Below are positions 22,094 to 33,800 of a stretch of 64,000 nucleotides of DNA, piece after piece. The notes below the pieces were generated by a model that worked only from the letters and a program-made list of their open reading frames with translations, did not search any database and was not told the origin of the DNA. The translations under genes were made by a program, and so were the position numbers. The DNA comes from Antedon mediterranea (lineage: Eukaryota > Echinodermata > Crinoidea > Comatulida > Antedonidae): NCBI RefSeq assembly GCF_964355755.1, contig NC_092674.1:4653001-4717000 (forward strand), written 5' to 3'. Numbering within the stretch: position 1 is the stretch's first letter; the number at the start of each line of letters is the position of its first letter.

Positions 22094-22272
22094 TTATCAC
22101 CAAAGAAAGTATATGTTTTGGTTTTGGAAAAACACACAGTGATGCAAACATTTTAATTTTAATTACAAAGTGGTACATATTTAGTTGCAAAATCAAAAAA
22201 CAATTACTTAATTATAATCATTTATTTCACATTTACCAAAAATACAAGGCAACCATATTATTAGCAAAATGA
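22086..22272 (+). pseudogene. LINE ORF2 C-terminal tail in a shifted frame
   Basis: The frame -1 relative to ORF2 stays open to 22270-22272 and carries what LINE ORF2 proteins have after the cysteine motif: KESICFGFG, then ANILILITKWYIFSCKIKKQ. The two frames overlap at 22045-22093, so a single-base indel near 22080-22090 most simply explains the early stop. Confidence 0.75.
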
Positions 22273-22416
22273 TTATTATTAAGTGTATTTTTGCGATACA
22301 TTATTTTTTTTTTCTTTAATTTCATTACTCTCTTATTTTTGAGAGAGTATTATATCGTTTTAATTGTTACGTTGCCTTTATATATTAATTTTGTATTATG
22401 TATGTGATGAAATGAA

Positions 22417-22455
<39 letters not shown>

Positions 22456-22465
22456 TACTTTAGCC

Positions 22466-23500
22466 TTGGCTTCAATGAATTGTAACTTGTAAATAGAAAT
22501 ATACAGTTTATTAAATCAATAAAAGGTTATACAATTATCTAATTTGACCTTACTTTTAGTTATATAAAAAGCTTGTTGAAATATTAAAAACAGCGATAAA
22601 TATTTGTAGGCGCGTGTACAAGAACAGAGTAACAACTCAAATACAAACGTCATCTATTAGTACTGTACTGAAAGACATACATATTTTGGTACAAATGACG
22701 TTTCATACGTATCCTACTTGAACTAATAAATACGCATAGAAAAAAGAAAATAAATACAGACAGTCTACAAACAATACAATTTTAAAATGTTACAAATTTA
22801 GGGGAGGACTGGGCTGGATGCGAAACCTCCCCGCTTCAGGGGACCAAGCACAACGTTCCGTTTAAAAAGACTTTCCTCTGAATATGGGTTGATCCCAATT
22901 AGTGTACATCTCTCTTCGATCGTTTCAAAAATTTCGCAAAAGCTTGAAATAATATCCATAAAAGGCATCACTAAAATTAAATATTTATATTATTTATAGT
23001 TATGTTACACATTGAATATCTTTACGAATGATTGGTAATGGACAATATTCGTGAACTCATTACGTACCTGGGAATCTAATTACATACGTCACAGGGTTGA
23101 TTCTTAACAGTTTTGGCGACTAACCGTAAAGAAGATAATATCAGTGCATTGTGACTATATGTTTACAGTACATTACAACACCGAATACGGGGTGATTTGC
23201 AGAATTAAACTTTTATTATTATTCGTATAAATTGTATAGAACACAAATAATTGCAGTAGATAACACGATAACATATAATTAGATTGTAAGCTGTGCGTGG
23301 GATACATTAGGCCAACAAATGAAGAGTTTTAGCGGTTACTACCCTGTATAACGTAGTTAAAAAAGGTATAAAGGTATCACGGTATATATATTTGTCCTCA
23401 AACTGCGGAAATTCGGATTAGGCCCTCCACGAACCCGCGGCAGCCAGTGGTGCTGCAGCGCCTACAAGATCAGCACACCGGGAGACCGGGAGACGATGTT
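22466..23500. other. Intergenic DNA between convergent genes
   Basis: No gene or RNA is supported. AT-rich apart from a GC-richer patch at about 22800-22860 and 23430-23470. Confidence 0.5.
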
Positions 23501-23504
23501 TGCG

Positions 23505-23600
23505 GCACTGTTGTATCATCGGTTTCCACTTGTGTTTACGCAATTCAGTACTTCGCGTCGATACGTCGCGGCGTTGCGTCGCTAGTGGGAACCATCGGTA
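23505..23600. mobile_element. Possible MITE family C fragment
   Basis: Shares GGCGTTGCGTCGCTAGTGGG with the family C ends at 4.8-5.2 kb. The rest is diverged. Confidence 0.35.
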
Positions 23601-24302
23601 ACGCGAAATATCATGTGCGCGATCGTTTACGTTAACAACAAAAAAACACAGTAATCTTAAATAGCTGAAAGTGAAAGAAATAAAAACAAGCACTAATTTA
23701 TTTACTTAGCTCAATAAAAGTATATTTATTGTAGATCAGAAACTCTAAATATAAAACATAGTATCATGATGTACAATATTCAGATTTACACCCTTTCCTT
23801 TCGATAATCAATAGGACAAATATTTTATTTTAAACACCATACGAAATGGCAATTCAAGGCACAATAAACGTGAGCGTAAAAACACGCATCAGTGACTCAT
23901 AAATAATCAGTCCTGTATAACGTAATTAATAAATTGGCCCAATTTGCTTTCCATACATGTTCACATACAGGAATACCATAGGCACTCTAAAACAGGAATA
24001 TATTCATTTCTTCATAAAATTTGTCGGAACACATCGCTTGCTTTCAGTACGATATTGTACTTATCGTATTAAAATATATATATTACAAAATGTAAATGGC
24101 TGTACAAAGTTTAAAAGTTTATTTACAAAAGAAAAATGTTAATCATATTATACTATGGAATTATTCAATGGAATAGAATCGTACATGATGATGATGGAAA
24201 ATCCAACATTTTATGATGGAAGTCCGTTTGGGATTAGGTAATGCAGCTTTACAAAACATAAATCTACGAAGGCTAAACTTTAAACACGATTTAATACATA
24301 AA

Positions 24303-24411
24303 ACACTACTGGCAGTAGTTCATATTACATTACTGCAGTAAACCATTTTACACTACTGCAGTAATCCATATTACATTACCGCAGTAAACCATTTACATTA
24401 CTGCAGTAATC
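24303..24411. repeat. Short tandem array of TTACTGCAGTAA palindromes
   Basis: Four units of about 27 bp, each holding the 12-bp palindrome TTACTGCAGTAA (one unit TTACCGCAGTAA). It lies 0.7 kb past the Dachsous stop, possibly in its 3' UTR. Confidence 0.8.
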
Positions 24412-25114
24412 AACTATCCTCAAACCTCTAAATCCGTTTCATTTTGGAAAAATAAGCTGTAAGGTTCGATAATAACATTTCACACAAAATACATATACCG
24501 TCGTAGTAGGTAAATAAATATACATATTTAAAAAATCACATTATAATGAAGACATAGGCATCCCAGCAATATGCACATTTTGTTGTGTTATGTAATAATA
24601 ATAACATAACTAAAATTACATCATAAATGTCAATTTTAATAAACTGGCAATTAAACATAATAAATTAACAAGGTGTAATTTCATTCAAAATATATATGGA
24701 TTGTATATTACTTTTAAGTACGCGTTTTTTTAATTAAGTACATTTAGTATAAAATCACAAATCAACATTTCTTTATAGAAATGTCCACGTTGGAAGATAA
24801 GCGCAAATCTATTCAATTTTATCAGAAAACAGTTTATTTTTTTTAACTTTATGATGCTTGATAAATAGGTATCCAAATTATTTTGTTGAAACTTTTACAA
24901 TATAAAAAATTATTAAAATATCTGACAAATATTTACATAAATATATTTTGGGTGAAATTAATTCGGTTATAAAAAGTACTGTACATATTTAGTTTAATTG
25001 TCCGACAGCTAAACTAACTTTGACGTGGACAAAAGTTTCCACATATTTTGTTTTTTAAATTAGGTCTACCAAATAAAAATTATCAATTTTGTACAAATAC
25101 AAGGCGTTTGTTGA
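24412..25114 (-). other. Probable Dachsous 3' UTR and flank
   Basis: Downstream of the Dachsous stop on the minus strand. A minus-strand AATAAA occurs at about 24832-24837, some 280 bases after the stop. No open frame. Confidence 0.4.
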
Positions 25115-27843
25115 CTATATCTGAAATTCTTTTTGATCCGCACTATTTAATGGAGGTAACCTGACTGAGTAGTGTGATGGGTTAATAATCCGGCCTGGTG
25201 TTCCTTGACCAGAAGTACATCGACTTGTTTGCATTGAACTCAGTCCAGTCGATGTGACGAGAGGCGAGATGGACGGTGACCCGGGGGCAAGAGGTGACAA
25301 TGATGGCGACAGATCCGGCGATACTGCTAACGATTGAAATATATTTTCATGCGATATTGGAGATCTCGGCGAAGAGTTTCTTGTATGAGATGATGTGTTA
25401 CTAGCTAAAGGCACAACAGGTTTAAAAGGTCCCTGGGCAATTGACGTGATTAACGGTGGTGGGTGGGTCTTGAGCTTCGGTTGAAATGCTGATTTCTGTT
25501 GAGGCGGACGCTGCTCTATTTGCCTCCTTGCTACACTATCATCTTTGAGCTTGGCAATTTCTGCAAAGACATGCGCTAACGGCTGAAACTGTGGACCCCA
25601 ATCTAGTAAGTAATCCCAATTGTAACTACCGGAAAACTCTTCATCACTGTTCACGATTGAGCTTAAGGAACCTGCCATAGAAGGTTGTCCGTGATCATCA
25701 AACCCAAATGACCTTGTGCCGTCCATGACAGCATCGTCTTCTTCAGCACCAACCTCGTCCAGCTTAGCGTAGATGATGTTCCCGATATCGACTCCACCAC
25801 CTGCTTCTCCTCCGCCTTCCTCCCCAAACACGTGCATACTCTCAACGCTCTTACTACTAAGGAAACCATTCATAACTTTAGTATTTTGTAGTATGTCATG
25901 ATCGTCCAAAACGGAACTGGAGTCCTCGTGATCGTGTTGAATTCCGGAATCGATAACTGTACCACGCTGATTTGATGAATGATCAGATTTTGACCCTTCA
26001 TTGATTTTTCGGATTTCTTCGTCTTCCACAGTGGTTGATCCTCGGCCACTTGACGCCGAATTTGATTGGTCTGAAATATCGGTTCGAGTTAAGTGGCCTA
26101 CTTCCATGGAGCTGTTGGCACCACGCATAGCGTATAGATTACCAATACGATGTATTTCAGCAGGACTGATTTGTAAGGCGCCATTTGCCATAATACCGTG
26201 CGACATATCAACTCTATCAAAAGTATTCGCGTCGTACGCTGGCGGTGAGTATCTTCCTTGGCTATAAACATTCGATGGTTTCTGTTGTCCGTTTTTACGT
26301 TTCCACATAAGAATCAGAAGAATTACTAAGATGAGTAACACAATGAATATTAATGGTAAAATGATGGCCAGAATAAGACTAATATCACCGGCAGCTGTAT
26401 TGCCTCCGCTAGAAGGAATGTCTACAACCACTGTTACGGTTGCTCTAGCCTCTAACGAATCCTTCCTACCACTGCTAGCTTTCACAAGAATTGCCTCTTG
26501 TTGTGGAGCTTCCCGTACGTGTCTTTTCCTTGTTGAACGCCTTCTCCGTGACCCACTCATATCTTTACGGACGGATATCACTCCTGTGGTATCATTAATG
26601 ACGTAATATTCCTCAATATTTTCAAAGGAATAACGGACAACACCATCTTTTCCTTTATCATCGTCAGTAGCTTTTACAGTACCAACAGACGTTCCCTGCT
26701 TCGCGTCACTGGGAACGCTGAATTGATATTCTAACTCGGAAAATTGTGGTTCGTATTCATCTATGCTCGTAATGTCGACTTGAGCCTGTACACCGATTTT
26801 CTCACCACCGGAGTCGGTTGCTAAAATATGAATACGATATATAGATGTAGTCTCGTAATCAAACGATGCAAGTGTTCGAACCTCTCCCGTGTCACTATTA
26901 ATTGAAAAGAAGTCTTGACCGTCACCGCCTTGTATCGAGTATGTCAAAGATCCATAAATTCCTGTGTCTTCATCCAAAGCTTTCGCTGTAAAAACCAGCG
27001 TGTCAACTGGCTGGTTCTCTTCCAAACTTTCAATATACATTAGCGACGGGAAATACGGTTTGTTATCGTTCTCATCAAGAATATCGATAACAACGTTGAC
27101 TTCACTTGATCGCCGATCTGGGTGACTATCATCCAACGCTTGTACCGACAATACCACTTCCGGCGTTCCTTTATCGTGATCCAGCCCACTTTTCACCGAT
27201 ATCACACCTGATCGTGTACCGATTTTAAACAAATCTTTGTCATTACCGGATATAATTTCAAAGCGTATCATTTCATCTCCGTCTTGATCGGCATCCGTGG
27301 CAGAAACTGTAAGTACGGGAGTATCGTCAGCAGCCGCTTCGCTGATGTTAGCGTAATAAGCGTCAAACTGAAAAACTGGACTATGATCGTTGACATCAGT
27401 AATTTCAATTATAGCTTCGGCGGTAGAGTTCCGTTGTGGACTGCCGCGGTCTGTCGCAAGTATTACCAATGTGTACAGATTCTTCTGTTCGCGATCTAAC
27501 AAACCATTCACAGTTATTTCTCCGCTGTTTCCATCAATACGGAACACGTTTTCTTCATTTCCAGAAAGAATACTGTAGTAAATGTTATTGTTGTCATGAG
27601 ATGGGTCTCTGTCTTCCGCATGAACAGTGAGGACGTGCGAGCCGTGCGGACTATTTTCCGGTACGGACTCTTCGTAAAGAGGAGTGTCAAAATCTGGTGA
27701 GTTATTGTTAACATCGGTAACCTGAATTCTGACTGCTACGACAGCAGATAGAGGGGGGTCTCCATGATCTCTTGCGGTGATCACCAACTGGATAACTGGT
27801 TGAGATGGGTTGTAGTCGATAGTTTGGTTAGTAAATATGGTTC
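25115..27843 (-). CDS. DCHS1: Dachsous terminal exon: last repeats, membrane helix, cytoplasmic tail
   Basis: 2,729-base exon; acceptor TTATTCAG. Encodes the end of one repeat (DVNNNSPDF), three full repeats ending DVNDHSPVF, DENDNKPYF and SIDEYEPQF, then a degenerate membrane-proximal repeat with SGSRRRRSTRKRHVREAP (26514-26560). The membrane helix is at about 26306-26380 and is followed by the stop-transfer WKRKNGQQK. The tail has acidic, glycine-rich and Ser/Pro-rich parts around the conserved NWDYLLDWGPQFQPL block (25545-25630). It ends KEFQI, which does not look like a strong PDZ ligand. Confidence 0.95.
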
Positions 27844-30800
27844 CTGAATAAATAATAAAATGTTTTCTTTGTCAGATCATTACTTTGATCACTCTTTAAT
27901 AGTAAAAATAGCAACTATTATACATATTCATTATTGAGATTGAAAACATTAATAATGAATAATTAATTAAACTATGAAATAGAATATGACATTATTTTAA
28001 TTCGGACATTTATTTACCTGTAATAGGGTCGATATAAAAGCCTAATACTGGTGCTACACCCATGCTGTATTCTATCTGTGCGTTGGTGCCTTCATCTACA
28101 TCTGTTGCATTCACTGTCTTGATTGGATAGCCTGGAGGTGTCAGCTCAGGTATAGTCACCTGTTGTGGACAAAATAATATCTCATTCGTAACTTGTAAAA
28201 ATGTCCTATAGGATCTTTTAGAATTCTATATAGGATGCAATAAGCTGTCTATGGGATATGTTGCCTAAACATTTCATTTCCCTATAAAGTTTTAAGCCCT
28301 GTCTACACTATCAAACCTTATGTGATGTGCCCATATATTGACATGATGATGTCATATCACTACCATATTTAGACACATCACACCTTTTTCATCAAATTAA
28401 TTTGATAATGTAGACAGAGCTTTATAATCTTATATAAACTATATAAAAAAGCTAGCTACCTCATAGGACTGTTCACTGAATTCTGGTGCGTTATCATTCT
28501 CATCCAAAATTATTACAGTCATTCCACCCTTAGCTGTTTCCACGCCATCAAACGCGGTAATCGTAAGTTGGTATTCCGGTTTGTCTTCACGATCCAATGG
28601 AGCGTTAAGTGTCACCGTGCCACTGAAACGATCGATTTGAAACTCGGAGTTTGTGTTGCCCTCTATGATGTCATAGGTCAGAGTGGGATCTTTATCGGCA
28701 TCGTTCGCTTGAACATTGTAAACAACTGTACCAACTTTTGCACCTACATAAAAAAAAAATGTTCAATGTTTTTATGTACCTTGGTATGGTACAATATACT
28801 TCTTTTTAAATATCCTCAAATTTTGCATATTAGTCAAATACACTACTGTATAAGGTACTGTATTTAAAGAGTCTGTGACCGTATTCAGCAATCACACTTA
28901 AGTGAGATATTTCCCTTAAGTATTTTACTTAACCCAATAAATATTTAAGTGTTTCCCTTAGCATAAAGTGTGAATAGTGAATACGGCCACTGTTATCTAT
29001 CCAAGTACACTACAGTGCAGCAGCTAAGTGCCTGGAAAACATTACAGGGCCTGTTTAATCCAACGTTGATTACGATTCAGAAATGTTGAACTTGTTATAA
29101 GGTACTTGGTACGGAATGGCGAAAATAGAAATGTAATTACTAATCACCTTCATTGATTGAAACTGGAGGGATTCCCGGTAGTACTGGGGGATTATCGTTC
29201 TTATCGTTGATGCTAATCTTAATAGTGGCACTTCCTGTGTTCGGAGGATTCCCGCCATCCACAGCTTCCAAGGTGAGTTTGTATAGTTCCACGATCTCAC
29301 GATCTAAGCGAACTCGTGTTGTAATGATGCCAGTCTGGGGATCAATATTGAAGTGGTCGTCGTTGTTGGCGCTAGAGAACCGATACGTTATCTGGGCATT
29401 TGTACCGGAGTCATCATCGGTTGCCGAGACCTAAAAGAAAGAAATTTAATTTACTATTAGTTAAATAATTCATAACATGTACATTGTTATTATTATATAT
29501 AGTTCATTGTTACATTTTTCTAATAGTACAAAACAAATTAATGAAATCACTCAGAAACTGAGTGAAGTAGTTGGCAAAATATATCAAGGAAAACTATATT
29601 CGGAGAGAGAGGGCTCACTACTTGATATTCGGTTCATGTTAAAAGAATGGGCGTGCTATTTAATATCACATATGGAAGATACAGGCAAGTCAGATTGTAA
29701 TATAATAAGCTTTTGTGACATGACCAATATATCAATTTTCCTGAAAATAAATAGGCATATTCTGTAAGTATAATATCTATTTTAATAAATTTATGTTAAA
29801 ACACCCAAACATTCAGGACAATAACTTAACAATTGTGGATGCCATCGTGCTGACAAACGAACAAAGCAAGTACTGTACTTCTATTCTATTTTACCAAGTA
29901 TTAAAACAGGACAAATATAAATAATATACAGTACAACCACTGATCACAAACTGGGCCCTCTGGGAGATCAGTCTTTGACTGAAGAGGTCGCCCAGTATAA
30001 AAATAAACTATTCAACTAACTAGCTAACCTTCAAGACCCAACAGAGTGTACCTTTAATAGAGGTGTCCCCTGAAAAGAGGTATGCTTTAATGTTTAAACC
30101 TATTTTCCCTCTTTCATTTCACTTGAAAGTGTCCCCTAATAGGAGTATCCCAAAGCAGTGGTTCTACTGTGTATAAATTGTCTGTATTTAACAACAATTA
30201 CAAATGAGATAAAAACAATGTAATACAATAATGACCTTGACAACATAGTAGTTCTCAGAACTGCCCTCAAACACGGTTGTAGCATATCGCTCCTGCCCAA
30301 ACCTTGGAATATTGTCGTTTGAATCTTGCAGATTAATGTTGACCTTTGTGTAACCTTGAGCGGGTACTGTCCCACCAGACTCGGATTTGGCTTGCACAAG
30401 AAGTTGCACGTACGTCGAAGTCTCGTAATCCAAAATGTTCTCTTGAGCTACTGTTATGGCACCTAAGAAAAGAGGAGAAAAGTGTTTAAATGAGGAATTA
30501 AAGTTTGGAATTAGGGACTTTTCGATCTGTATTGTCCTTAAGGTATATATTCCAAACCAACACTAAATAAAGCTTAATACCTGTCATTTCGTCAATTGCA
30601 AATGCACCTTCATCATTTCCTCGGATGATTGAGTACATGATAGGCGAGTTGTTTGCCTTGTCTGAATGCTCGGCGTGAACGGTTTCAACCGGTGTGACAA
30701 CCCTTGCATCCTCTGGGAGGTTAGCATTGTATTCCAGAAGGTCAAAGTTCAAGGACGATATAGCGGCATTACCAACCCTCACTTCAACAACAACTGTAAA

Positions 30801-33800
30801 AGGAAAAAACATAATGTTTTTTTTACATAATCAAATTAATAATCACTATTATTATCACAGTCAACATTTATAGCTTTTAAAAATATACAAAATGGAACAT
30901 ACCATTATTTGAGAGAGATGGTGATCCCAGATCAGTAGCAGTAACTTCAAAGCGATACAAGGGAACTGATGGTGATAGTTGACTATTGACGGTTATCACA
31001 CCAGTGAGTTCATCGATTGTAAAATACTGAATATTCTCCTCATCAATACTGAAAACGAAATATTATTTTTTTCTTCAATAATTACTCGTAGTATTTTATT
31101 CACATTCATTGCAATTTATATCTGCCTCAGACGTATTGGCCCATGCCTTTCTGGTCAAGGTGGGCACTGGACGATAGAAGCCATTGATCAATGATATGAC
31201 CAATCAAGGTGCTTTAAACAGTCCTGGCTTTGTTTGTATCAAACCTGTTAGTGGCAGTACTTATCGCTGTTGGTTTCAATTAAATTAAATAAAATATCGA
31301 TAATTTGATAAAAACTGTACTGTATTAAAAAAAACTGAGGCTCTTTCATAATATGTTTTATTGTGGCAATTTTGAGGAGTTTCTGCTCTCTTCATATCAC
31401 AAGTTGATCCTCTAGTTTTATAATACATCTATGTATCTTTGCTGTCACATGATTAACTTTCTAGTCTATTATAAAACATCTATGTATCTGTCATACCTGA
31501 ATTTGATTAGTCCATTGTCACCAGAATCCTTATCTTCAGCACTAACAGTAGTAACATATGTATTCTGCATAGCATCTTGCGTCATGTTTGCTAGGATAGG
31601 TTCTGTCTCGAATATCGGTGCATTGTCATTCACGTCTGTGATATCCACGGTTACTTGAACCTTCTCCGTTCTTGGCCCATATGGACCGCCATCTGTGGCT
31701 TTCACCTCGAATATGTAACTGCCACGAATTTCAAAATCAAATGTCCTAGGAACAACAAATATTAAGTTTCATTTTGTATACAGTATTGGTAAAATAACTT
31801 TAAATTGGTGTAGATTAAATCCAAACTTAAAGATGTATTGTCCCCCAAAAACATGAAAAATGAAGATTATTAAATCAGACTTTGAATAGGTTATTTTGTA
31901 GTTTTAATAAAGTTAATCACTTGCATTGAAAAAAAACGAAAAAAAAAATGTTTTCACTTACAAAATAACATAATAAATGGTTAAATTCAACCAAAAAATT
32001 ATTGAATGGCAGCAAATTTTACCATTTTTTTGCTTTAAATTACATTTTTTTCAGTTAAATAAATTGTTTTTAGATCCAATTTTTGGTCAAAGAGGATACC
32101 TCCTATTATGTGACTAAAATTACATATTCAACAACAAAAAATAATTTTTCAGGGGGACAATACATCTTTAAGTATGTGTATTAAGTTATATATTCCCCAA
32201 AAAATGTACAGTAATATCGGAGATATTTCAACTTACCCAGATGTACGGATAACTCCTGTATCAGGATCAATCCTAAAAAGTCCACGTGTACTATTATCCA
32301 GCGAATACTGAATAGCTGCATTATCGCCAGCGTCTGCATCCAATGCTCTAACTGTATCTACAATCGTATCAACTGGTGTGTCTTCCGGAAGCGATTCAGA
32401 GTAAAATGGGGATACAAACACTGGGTCGTTATCGTTTTGATCTCCGACAGTTACATTTATGACCATGGTAGCCGTCATCGGCGGTACAGCGCCATCACTT
32501 GCTTGAATTGACAATGAGTACTGACTTGTCGTTTCACGGTCTAGAGCTCCGGTAGTGGAAAGTTGTCCTGTTACTGGGTTGATACTGAACATACTGTTAG
32601 TATTTCCATCTAGGTATGAAATAAAATTTTAATTTAACAGTATGTGGATTATACAATCGGCACAGGTTCAAGTCACTCCTCGACCATTGTGCTGGTGGTA
32701 GAACAAGTCTTCTTCAATAAAGATTTAAAACTAGAGGTTCAGTATACAAATATGGCTTGTGTTAATTTAAAGAACCCAGTATATCGTTTGGAAGAGTGGG
32801 GGGGGGGGGGCAACCCCGTGTGCTGGTCCAGCACCTGTTGTTGTGGACAGACAAACGGGCACCGTTTGGTGGCAGCACTCGACAGCAAGGGACCCTTAAG
32901 AGAGTAGAAAGTTGTGGTATGTGTTGTCCACACCTGTGCGTAATTCAGCCCAGTAGGCTGCAAGTCGCAGGTTATTCCCGCATTTATATTATGTGTAAAG
33001 AGATTAAAGTTACTCCTTCGGTGCAATTACATTATTATTCTCTTCCCAATAAAACCATCAATAGTTTTTCTTATAAACAAACTTTCACTTACCAATGATA
33101 GAATACTCTAGAGCACCATTGATGCCCCCATCGTTATCTGTAGCTGCCACCGTATGTACCACTGCACTAGGCTGGTTCTCGGGGATGTCAAGGTGGTACG
33201 TGTCAACGCCGAACATGGGTGCATGGTCATTTTCATCCACAACGTTGACGAGCACAGAAGCAAGGTCATACCGGGCTGGGAAAGCATTGTCCCGAACATA
33301 CACTAAAGAAAGAATAACATGTTTAAATATCAACACGTAATATAAGATAATTGATTGGAAACTGTTGTTCATTATAGTTTCTGACTTATGACAGCCTAGC
33401 TCATGATTATTACTTTTATGAGCATTAGATGTCTTTTTTCAAAGTTTTAGCAAATTATCCCATTTCCCATTCTTTTTCGGAGATAATTGAATATACATTC
33501 ATTCTTACCTGTTACAATGTAGGTCTCCTTTGTCTCTCTGTCCAATTGTGATGTTGTTTTTACTTCCCCTGTCTCTGCATTCACTGTAAACATATTATCA
33601 GCAATACCATTGGGTATTTCATAAGTCAGTCTACCGTTTTCACCTACAAAAAAAAACCATCCATAATGTACGTAATGTTGGACAGCACATGGAAATATCA
33701 AGTAGAAAACAACAAGAACAATTGAGGAAATTTTAAAATTTTAATTGGTTATCCGCACTTGGCGGATAACCCCTTGTTATTGTCAGGATCTTTTTTTTTT

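Larger units (their letters stand above)
19490..22452 (+). mobile_element. 5'-truncated L1/Tx1-type LINE insertion
   Basis: The 2,963-bp insertion is bounded by a perfect 13-bp target duplication, AGATACTTTAGCC, at 19477-19489 and 22453-22465. The 3' end is a pure A tail of about 33 (from 22419). The 5' end is truncated: ORF1 and the endonuclease domain are absent. The exact duplication and the uninterrupted poly(A) indicate a recent insertion. It lies between the convergent transporter and Dachsous genes. Confidence 0.95.

Noticed and set aside
23418-23693. 91-codon minus-strand ORF in a GC-richer patch
   Set aside because: Low-complexity Ala/Arg composition overlapping a MITE-like fragment; no domain.
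25663-27630. Several plus-strand and alternative minus-strand ORFs over the Dachsous terminal exon
   Set aside because: Shadows of the strongly supported cadherin frame.
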